DNA of 8,750 nucleotides from Streptococcaceae bacterium. GTDB lineage: Bacteria > Bacillota > Bacilli > Lactobacillales > Streptococcaceae. This document shows, one piece after another, positions 1 to 5,803 of the stretch (its first letter is position 1; the number at the start of each line of letters is the position of its first letter). Below the pieces are notes generated by a model. It saw nothing but the letters and a program-made list of their open reading frames with translations, was not told where the DNA came from and made no database searches. The translations under genes were made by a program, and so were the position numbers. The stretch lies in the NCBI GenBank assembly GCA_031279745.1, contig JAITHN010000126.1, forward strand, positions 1-8,750. Direction: 5' to 3'.

Positions 1-18
1 AAGATTTAAAGGGCGTTT

Positions 19-183
19 AGATGTGTCACTGTGAGTCAGTGAAGGCGCATCTGATGGAATAAGGGTACGGACTTACATTTAATAGGGTTAGCTGTGTCAC
101 CGCAGGCAGCAGGCTCTAATTGGTGTCTGCGGAAAAGCGAAATAAAACTGCTACTGTGTATCAAGCACAGTAGCAGTTTTTTT
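19..183 (+). ncRNA. Structured 3' transcript end of unidentified RNA or upstream gene
   Basis: Three hairpins follow one another and end in an intrinsic terminator. Hairpin 1 pairs 19-25 (AGATGTG) with 46-52 (CGCATCT, one G-U) and, inside it, 27-31 (CACTG) with 37-41 (CAGTG). Hairpin 2 pairs 100-108 (CCGCAGGCA) with 124-132 (TGTCTGCGG, one G-U). Hairpin 3 is the terminator stem at 145-179. All forward frames entering from the left edge close by position 33, so this stretch is non-coding. It could be the 3' UTR of a gene outside the window, the end of a small RNA, or part of a riboswitch or attenuator. I compared it from memory with T-box, lysine, SAM, cobalamin, tmRNA, 6S, SRP and RNase P RNAs and recognised none. 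Calling it an RNA gene is inference; the hairpins are seen directly. Confidence 0.35.
145..183 (+). terminator. Strong rho-independent terminator
   Basis: A perfect 14-bp stem (AAACTGCTACTGTG at 145-158 with its complement at 166-179) closes a 7-nt loop. The 3' arm ends in a run of seven T at 177-183. It ends transcription entering from the left edge, so the repeat region and the peptidase gene downstream need their own promoter. The 5' side is A-rich, so it could also act on the opposite strand, but no convergent gene is visible there. Confidence 0.9.
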
Positions 184-250
184 GGATACAGTAATGAAAA
201 GACCAGTATTTTCTACCCTGGAAAATTTCTCTATAAATATGCGCGAATGA

Positions 251-319
251 CTTCCGAACTAAGTGCGGCATGCCTTCCGAACTAAGTGCGGCATGCCTTC
301 CGAAATAAGCGGGGCATGG
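251..319. repeat. 23-bp tandem repeat, three copies
   Basis: Copies lie at 251-273, 274-296 and 297-319. The first two are identical (CTTCCGAACTAAGTGCGGCA followed by TGC). The third differs at a few positions near its end. The junction between copies makes the palindrome GGCATGCC. The third copy runs directly into degenerate sequence resembling the 61-bp family that follows, so the two repeat types abut. No gene is supported here. Positions 184-250, between the terminator and this repeat, show nothing recognisable. Confidence 0.9.
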
Positions 320-350
320 TTACAAGTTGGCATAGGGACTGTGGTAAGCT

Positions 351-950
351 TGATAGTTTCGCAGTGGATGTCGCATTTTTTACGAAGTTTGCACAAATAT
401 TGTGCAGGGGTTGTAAGAAATGCTCCTTTCAATTACTGCACGTCGCATTTTTCACACGTCAACAATAGTTCCTGTGCTAGATGTGTAACTTTTGCTGCGA
501 GTGTCGCATTTTTTACACGGTTGTCACAAATACTGTGGCAGGATTGTAACTTTTGCCACGAGTGTCGCATTTTTCACACGGTTGTCACAAATACTGTGGC
601 AGGGTTGTAACTTTTGCTGCATCTGCAGCATTTATTACCAGTTCACCATGAATCTTGTGCAGGAGTTGTAAGAAATGCTCTTTTCAATTATTGGATGTCG
701 TTTTTTTTACTAGGTCATCACAAAGTTTGTTCGAGACGTGTAACTTTTGCCACATAAGTGGCATTTTTTACTTATTTTGCATAACGGCTGTGAAAGATAT
801 GTAACTTTTGCTACACCCGTCGCATTCGTCGCATTTTTTACCAGGTTGCAACAGTTACTATGGAAGACGTGTAACTTTTGCTACAACCATGGCATTTTTT
901 ACCACGTTGTCACAGGATTTGTGATAGGGATGTAAAAAATGCATCATCGG
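351..950. repeat. Array A: nine tandem ~61-bp hairpin-forming units
   Basis: Unit starts, set by TGTAA or a variant, are 351, 412, 484, 545, 606, 667, 739, 800 and 870, with a truncated unit at 931. Unit lengths are 61, 72, 61, 61, 61, 72, 61, 70 and 61 bp. The 70-bp unit equals 61 plus a 9-bp direct duplication (CGTCGCATT at 818-826 and 827-835). The two 72-bp units share the start TGTAAGAAATGCTC. A typical unit contains GTAACTTTTGC, then GCATTTTTTAC in inverse orientation, then a small dyad such as TGTCACA-aatac-TGTGGCA (522-540). A degenerate extra unit may lie at 315-350. Units are contiguous, with no unique spacers. The array stops about 30 bp before the peptidase promoter. The function is unknown. 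Confidence 0.93.
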
Positions 951-981
951 AGACTTGGATTTCTCGTAAGAAAACAATTGT

Positions 982-1011
982 TTCGCAAAACCTACTGTTC
1001 TTTGGTATACT
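982..1011 (+). promoter_or_regulatory. Extended -10 promoter for the M42 peptidase gene
   Basis: The -10 hexamer TATACT (1006-1011) is preceded by TGG (1003-1005), giving the extended -10 form TGnTATACT. A weak -35 match, TTCGCA (982-987), sits 18 bp upstream. Predicted transcription starts near 1018, leaving a leader of about 24 nt before the ATG, with the ribosome site inside it. The match is to sigma-A consensus only; no operator is evident. Confidence 0.6.
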
Positions 1012-1041
1012 TTGAATTGAATTTTATACGAAGGAGCCCAT

Positions 1042-2124
1042 ATGATAGATAAGAACGAAGAAAAAATGTTGATTGAATTAACGAGCGCAAAAGGCGTTCC
1101 TGGAAATGAAGGAGAAGTACGTGCGGTATTTCGTAAATACGCGGAACCATATGCGGATGAAATTTTCACTGATGGATTAGGGTCGATTATTGCCAAACAC
1201 GTTGGTGAGGACACACCGTCCATTTATTTCGCTTCTCACATGGATGAAGTCGGATTTATGGTGACGAATATTACAGATAAAGGGTTTATCAAATTCCAAA
1301 CGCTTGGCGGTTGGTGGGGGCAAGTCATGCTCGCACAACAAGTGAGTATTACGACACGTAGTGGAAAAGTTGTGCATGGAGTGATTGGCAGCAAGCCTCC
1401 CCATGTGTTGACGCAAGAAGTGCGGAACAAACCTTATGACATTCAAGATATGTTCATTGATATAGGTGCAACAAGTAAGAAAGAAGCGGAAGAGTGGGGA
1501 GTAAATCTTGGAGACATGATTACGCCTTATATCGATTATCAACGCTTAAACGGTGGGAAATATCTTCTTGCAAAGGCATGGGATAACCGGATTGGAACAG
1601 CAGTGACGTTGAAAGTATTGGAAAATCTTGCAAAAGTTGGCCATCCAAATACCATTTTTGCTGGAGCAAATGTTCAAGAAGAAGTTGGATTGCGCGGAGC
1701 TCAAACATCAACTCATCTTGTGAATCCAGATATTGCGTTTGCATTGGATACAGGGACAGCAGGAGATACCCCAGGAATGACGCCTAAAGAAGCGGATTCA
1801 GTATTAGGTAAAGGCCCGCAGATTTTAATTTTTGATGCAAGTATGATTCCTCAAAGAAAATTGCGTGATTTTGTCATTGATATTGCGGACGAGCACGAAA
1901 TTCCGTATCAATTAACGGTGATCACAGGTGGTGGAACTGATGCAGGACGTATGCATTTGTCAAGAAACGGAGTTCCTTCTCTTGCTATCACTGTACCAGT
2001 CCGTTACTTGCACAGTCACACTTCAGTGATTCACGAAGATGACTATTTGAATATGGTGAAATTAGTTACCGAAGTGGTGAAAAAACTAGATAAAGAAACA
2101 GTGGCAGAACTTAGAAATTATTAA
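1042..2124 (+). CDS. M42 family metallopeptidase (glutamyl aminopeptidase / endoglucanase-like)
   Basis: A 360-residue cytoplasmic metallo-aminopeptidase of the M42 family (PepA/FrvX/YsdC type), which removes N-terminal residues from peptides using two divalent metal ions. The expected ligands are all present: H66 and D68 in ASHMDEVGF, D181 in AWDNR, E213-E214 in QEEVGLRG (E213 the likely general base, E214 a metal ligand), D236 in ALDTG, and H324 in RYLHS near the C-terminus. The length is normal for the family and nothing looks truncated. The ATG at 1042 has AAGGAG at 1031-1036 with a 5-nt spacer. It is transcribed alone: a long repeat region precedes it, and more than 800 bp separate it from topB. 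The family members differ in substrate (acidic residues in lactococcal PepA, broader in others), and the sequence does not fix which applies, so no gene symbol is given. I see no convincing terminator after the stop. Confidence 0.93.
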   Translation: MIDKNEEKMLIELTSAKGVPGNEGEVRAVFRKYAEPYADEIFTDGLGSIIAKHVGEDTPSIYFASHMDEVGFMVTNITDKGFIKFQTLGGWWGQVMLAQQVSITTRSGKVVHGVIGSKPPHVLTQEVRNKPYDIQDMFIDIGATSKKEAEEWGVNLGDMITPYIDYQRLNGGKYLLAKAWDNRIGTAVTLKVLENLAKVGHPNTIFAGANVQEEVGLRGAQTSTHLVNPDIAFALDTGTAGDTPGMTPKEADSVLGKGPQILIFDASMIPQRKLRDFVIDIADEHEIPYQLTVITGGGTDAGRMHLSRNGVPSLAITVPVRYLHSHTSVIHEDDYLNMVKLVTEVVKKLDKETVAELRNY

Positions 2125-2220
2125 TTTCTTGGGCAACAGCGTAAGGATAACTCTCGTTGGTGCAGGGGGAGATGTGTTTTTTCATCTTTGGAAGAGCGAG
2201 TGAAAAGCCATCTTTCGGAC

Positions 2221-2450
2221 GAGGCATGCATGGGCTGTTTGAACAGCAGCCATAAATCCCCAACTTCGTTGTGAGGCATGCAGCGGCTGTTTGAAAAAAC
2301 AGCTAAAAATTCCCAACTTCGTTGTGAGGCTGCGTGGGCTGTTTGAACAGCAGCCATAAATTCCCAACTTCGTTGTGAGGCATGCGTGGGCTGTTTGAAC
2401 AGCAGCAATAAATTCCCGACTTCGTTGTGAGGCATGCGTGGGCTGTTTGG
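2221..2450. repeat. 52-bp tandem repeat, about 4.4 copies, each with a hairpin
   Basis: Copies start with GAGGC at 2221, 2273, 2326, 2377 and 2429 (partial), giving lengths 52, 53, 51 and 52. The shared layout is GAGGCATGC, then a hairpin GGCTGTTTGAACAGCAGCC, then an AT-rich linker ending in CTTCGTTGT. In the second copy the hairpin is GGCTGTTTGAAAAAACAGC, in which the stem GCTGTTT/AAACAGC is kept and lengthened. A possible decayed copy precedes 2221. An open frame on the reverse strand crosses the array but only translates the repeat. Function unknown; positions 2125-2220 show nothing else recognisable. Confidence 0.9.
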
Positions 2451-2634
2451 CGCATAAGCATAAATGTTTAGATTGAAATCGCGGTGTGAGTTTCTTCTAT
2501 TTCGAAGTCTGACAGGAAATTCTCGTTTTTGGAGAGCCAGAAAATGATGGAGAACTTTGATGTAGCGCTCAGAAGCGCAGATCACTGACGGATGATCGTT
2601 CTAAAAAAATGTCTACTAGCGCTGCTCACCATTA
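2451..2634. other. Non-coding gap between two repeat families
   Basis: I find no supported gene here. The only visible structure is a short hairpin, GCGCT (2565-2569) with AGCGC (2574-2578), which lacks a T-run and so is not a typical terminator. Confidence 0.5.
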
Positions 2635-2801
2635 CAGAACTCACGAACAATTAGAGAACCAAAAACACAGCGATCGCACGTGTGCACAGCGTACTGAACA
2701 GAACTCACGGACACTTAGAAATCCAAAAACACGGTGATCACATGTGTGTAAAGCGTACTGTAATAGACTCGCGAGCATTTAGAGAACCAAAAATACAAAA
2801 A
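2635..2801. repeat. 64-bp direct repeat, two full copies and one partial
   Basis: Copies start at 2635 and 2699 (CAGAACTCACG), with a shortened third from about 2764. The two full copies agree at roughly 53 of 64 positions. Each has a self-complementary 8-mer at the same place, GCGATCGC at 2670-2677 in copy 1 and GTGATCAC at 2734-2741 in copy 2, followed by a second small palindrome (CACGTG or CACATGTG). The partial third copy keeps the AGAGAACCAAAAA part but has lost the palindromic half. Positions 2802-2975 hold no clear repeat. A possible -10 (GATAAT, 2936-2941) lies there ahead of topB, without a well-placed -35. Confidence 0.8.
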
Positions 2802-2975
2802 ACATACAAATTAAGGGTTGGAGATCATTCCTATCAAATTATCTCATCGAAGTCTGCGAAGCTAGACGTTGATGGATTGTAAGAAAATCCGAAATTTTCA
2901 AATTCAATTTGGAAAAGACTGGTTTTCGGACAAAAGATAATGAGAGTGATGTCCACCCTTTTTAATGGAGGAAGC

Positions 2976-5039
2976 ATGAAAAAAATAGTAATTGCAGAGA
3001 AGCCGAGCGTGGCGCGTGATCTTGCACGAGTTCTGAAATGTACGAATTCGAACAAAAATTATTTTGAAGGGGAGGATTATATCGTCACTTGGGCTTTGGG
3101 TCATCTCCTCACGTTGAAAATGCCAGAAGATATCAACAGAGAATGGCTAGAGTGGAAGCAGGAAACATTGCCGATGCTCCCAAAAGGGATTGGCATCAAG
3201 CCCCTGCCTAAAACAAGGGGGCAACTGAAGGCGATTGAATCCCTTACGAAAAGGAAAGATGTGTCCGGCTGCATTATTGCGACCGACGCTGGAAGAGAAG
3301 GAGAATTGGTTGCCAGATGGATACTTGAGTGGGTACGATTTCCGAAAAAAGTCGAACGGTTGTGGATTTCTTCTCAAACGGATAAGGCGATATTGGAAGG
3401 ATTCCGAAAATTAAAGCCTGCAAGAGATTATGAGAACCTATATGCAGCTGCCCTTTCACGAAGTATTGCGGATTGGCTCATTGGTTTAAATGTCACAAGA
3501 GCCTTGACAGTGAAATATAAAGACAATCTTTCAGCAGGTCGAGTGCAAACGCCAACACTTGGATTTGTCAGGGGGCAGGAAGAGAAGATAGAAAAATTTA
3601 TTCCAGAAAATTATTTTGAAGTTAATTTAAACGCATTAGGGCAAACTGGAAAATTGAACCCAACCTCACGCTTTAAAACAAGGGCAGAAGCAGAAAATTT
3701 ACTTGACAGACTAAAAGGGAAATTAGGAAAAGTTAGCGTTCAATCTTCAAAAGAAAAATCAATCGCTGCCCCTCATCCATTTGATCTAACGGAATTGCAA
3801 CAAGTCGCCAATACAATGTATGGTTTTTCAGCGAAGAAAACGCTCAATATCGTTCAATCCTTATATGAAACACATAAGGCAGTGACCTATCCTCGGACGG
3901 ATTCCAAATATTTGCCAATGGATATTCAATCCACCATGCTTGAGCGAGTCAATGCGGCTGGGAGAAATTTTGAATTGGCCAAATCAATTTCGAAAAAAGG
4001 GGCGAAAGTCGTTAGAAACGATGTCTTTAATGATTCAAAAGTGACGGACCACTTCGCGCTTATTCCAACGGAAGCTTCGATCAATGCAGATAGACTTTCG
4101 ACAGATGAGTGGAAGATTTATAAGCTAATCACCGAAAGATTTTTGGGAATATTTCTTGAAAACAATGTCGTATCCACTCAAACTATAGTAGTTCAATTTG
4201 GAGATACCAGCTTTCAATTTAAACAGAAAAAAACGATTCACTCAGGTTGGAAGTTAGGAAAAGAGGATGAAAAATCGGGATTTGACTGGTCGGGCATCAC
4301 AAGTGTTCAACCGAATTTTAGCATCGAAAAGGGAACAATAACACCACCGCCGTTTTTGAACGAAGGAAGCCTTTTGAAGAAAATGGAAGAAAAAGGCTTA
4401 GGGACGCCAGCAACACGAGCAGAAATCATAGAAAAACTGATTTCAAGTGAGTTGATGGTCCGATCAGCAGATGGTAAAAGTTTAAAAACAACGCCGAAAG
4501 GCCGTCAATTGTTAGAATTGGTCAATCCATCTCTTCGCTCACCAGAGTTGACCGCGGCTTGGGAAGAAAAACTCGAGCTCATTCGTCTTGGGAAATTTTC
4601 ACCTTCCAAATTCAAAAGTGCAATAGAAAGTTCGGCGAAAGAACTGGTGGGAGAAATAAAAAATTCCAAGGCAGTGTACAAAGATTTTTCTTTGACGAGC
4701 AAAAAATGCCCTGAATGCGGAAGTGCCTTGAAAGAGCGGAACACTCGTGATGGGAAATTTCTTATTTGTACGAATTGCAGCTATCGGAGACGAAGCGAGC
4801 CTAAGCTTTCCAATCACCGTTGTCCAGTTTGTCATAAAAAAATGGAAATTATCGAAGGTGCAAAAGGGAAATACTTCCGATGCAAATTTGATGGTACGAC
4901 AGAGAAAATGGAGAACAACAGAAAAAATAAGCGCATGTCCAAACACGAGGAGAGGAATTTGCTCCAGAAGTTCAATCAAGAGACACAAGACGAAGAGAGC
5001 CCGCTCGCCCGCGCATTGCGTGAAGCGATGGAGAAATAG
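2976..5039 (+). CDS. topB: DNA topoisomerase III (type IA)
   Basis: A 687-residue type IA topoisomerase, which cuts one DNA strand through a 5'-phosphotyrosine and passes another through, resolving catenanes and recombination or replication intermediates in the nucleoid. The Toprim domain starts at the N-terminus (IVIAEKPSVARDLA, catalytic E8) and includes ATDAGREGE (D104-E110). The active-site tyrosine is Y305 in AVTYPRTDS. LGTPATRAEI (475-484) and the PKGRQLLE segment are typical of the central domains. The C-terminus has a complete four-cysteine zinc ribbon (C578, C581, C598, C601) and an incomplete second (C616, C619, C636). The start at 2976 is chosen because GGAGG (2967-2971) sits just upstream and MKKIVIAEKPS matches family N-termini. 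An in-frame ATG at 2940 would add 12 residues and lacks a good ribosome site. It appears monocistronic, flanked by repeat regions, with no convincing terminator visible after the stop. Confidence 0.96.
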   Translation: MKKIVIAEKPSVARDLARVLKCTNSNKNYFEGEDYIVTWALGHLLTLKMPEDINREWLEWKQETLPMLPKGIGIKPLPKTRGQLKAIESLTKRKDVSGCIIATDAGREGELVARWILEWVRFPKKVERLWISSQTDKAILEGFRKLKPARDYENLYAAALSRSIADWLIGLNVTRALTVKYKDNLSAGRVQTPTLGFVRGQEEKIEKFIPENYFEVNLNALGQTGKLNPTSRFKTRAEAENLLDRLKGKLGKVSVQSSKEKSIAAPHPFDLTELQQVANTMYGFSAKKTLNIVQSLYETHKAVTYPRTDSKYLPMDIQSTMLERVNAAGRNFELAKSISKKGAKVVRNDVFNDSKVTDHFALIPTEASINADRLSTDEWKIYKLITERFLGIFLENNVVSTQTIVVQFGDTSFQFKQKKTIHSGWKLGKEDEKSGFDWSGITSVQPNFSIEKGTITPPPFLNEGSLLKKMEEKGLGTPATRAEIIEKLISSELMVRSADGKSLKTTPKGRQLLELVNPSLRSPELTAAWEEKLELIRLGKFSPSKFKSAIESSAKELVGEIKNSKAVYKDFSLTSKKCPECGSALKERNTRDGKFLICTNCSYRRRSEPKLSNHRCPVCHKKMEIIEGAKGKYFRCKFDGTTEKMENNRKNKRMSKHEERNLLQKFNQETQDEESPLARALREAMEK

Positions 5040-5169
5040 CCGGAGTGGATGGCTAGGTTGATTACTTGGCGTTTTCAACTCAAAGACAGGCAAAGGTGAC
5101 AAAACAAAAGACATGGCAGCTGGTTCGCCTGATTACTAGGAGGATTTCAAACGTAGCCAGTGTCATAGG
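5040..5169. other. Non-coding gap after topB
   Basis: Nothing recognisable. A 5-bp dyad (TAGCC/GGCTA, 5037-5055) overlaps the topB stop, but it has no T-run and is too weak to call a terminator. A short frame that continues into the repeat array has no family resemblance and is not called as a gene. Confidence 0.5.
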
Positions 5170-5710
5170 TGTAAAAAATAATGCGAGGCATGCTTCTAAG
5201 TTGTCGCAGATCTTGTGCGTGGGCTGTAACTTATGCTACGTTCTGCTGATTGCTGTCGCCTGCCGACCATGTTGGCACAGATAATATGGAAAGATTGGAA
5301 GTTTTGCGACAGATGTCCCATTTTTTACTTCTCCTGCACGGAACGAGTGGGAAGAGTGTAACTTTTGCTACAAATGTCGCATTTTTTACCGAGTTGCCAC
5401 AAACTTGTTGAAGAGTTGTAACTTTTGCGATGAATGCAGCATTTTTTTCGAACCCTGCACAAACTTTGTGTTAAGAGTGTAATAAATGCAACATATTCAG
5501 CATTTGTTACTCGTCTATCACAGAGATTGTTATAGTCTTGTAACTTTTACCACGATTTTCGCATGCTTACCAGTTCATAATGAATCTTATGCAGGAATTG
5601 TAAGCATGCCTCGTTCAATTTCTGGATGTCACATGCATACCAAGTCATCCTAGGAATTGTTATGGGTGGGAAGAAAATGCAGCAAGTGTTTCATGCTGCC
5701 AAGTTACCAC
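5170..5710. repeat. Array B: diverged tandem units of the 61-bp family
   Basis: Unit starts are 5170, 5225, 5296, 5357, 5417, 5478, 5539, 5599 and about 5667 (truncated), giving lengths 55, 71, 61, 60, 61, 61, 60 and 68. The same elements recur as in the array at 351-950: TGTAACTTTTGC, GCATTTTTTAC and a small CACA/TGTG-type dyad. Copies here are more diverged, especially at both ends. The pair at 5539 and 5599 corresponds in order and sequence to the pair at 606 and 667 (shared pieces include ACCAGTTCA, ATGAATCTT, GTTCAATT or TTTCAATT, and CTGGATGTC or TTGGATGTC). The array has the same orientation as the first one and likewise ends about 100 bp before a + strand gene. Confidence 0.88.
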
Positions 5711-5750
5711 CTCTTATAAGGTGCACTTTTTTTCCAGTTCGGAAAGTTGG

Positions 5751-5781
5751 TTGTGCAACGGAAGATAGGTTGGGTTAAAAT
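5751..5781 (+). promoter_or_regulatory. Possible promoter for the DUF3048 gene
   Basis: TAAAAT (5776-5781) is a five-of-six match to the -10 consensus. TTGTGC (5751-5756) is a weak -35 candidate with a 19-bp spacer, which is longer than ideal. It would give a very short leader before the AAGGAGG ribosome site at 5792-5798. This is weak evidence; the true promoter may instead lie in the repeat array. Confidence 0.25.
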
Positions 5782-5803
5782 AGGAGAGTATAAGGAGGAA
5801 ATT

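Noticed and set aside
263..935. Short open frames across the first repeat array
   Set aside because: Their translations only repeat the DNA unit (phrases such as VAFFTR and CNFC recur with the 61-bp period). They have no convincing ribosome sites and no recognisable protein family.
351..950. CRISPR array
   Set aside because: Units are contiguous and similar along their whole length, without unique spacers of constant size, and no cas genes are visible.
2121..2585. 154-codon open frame on the reverse strand
   Set aside because: It translates the 52-bp repeat (SQRSWEF recurs) and lies antisense in an intergenic repeat region; no ribosome site or family resemblance.
2682..2882. 66-codon open frame upstream of topB
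   Set aside because: It starts inside the 64-bp repeat and has no ribosome site. Its last third looks more protein-like, but I cannot tie it to any family or call it a pseudogene.
5037..5055. Terminator overlapping the topB stop
   Set aside because: Only a 5-bp dyad with a 9-nt loop and no T-run follows, so it does not meet the usual form.
5066..5284. 72-codon open frame after topB
   Set aside because: It has a non-ATG start without a ribosome site and runs into the second repeat array; cysteine-rich translation reflects the repeat.
351..5710. Insertion sequence or other autonomous mobile element
   Set aside because: No transposase, integrase or matching terminal inverted repeats with target duplications were seen. 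The repeats could be non-autonomous, but nothing here shows movement.
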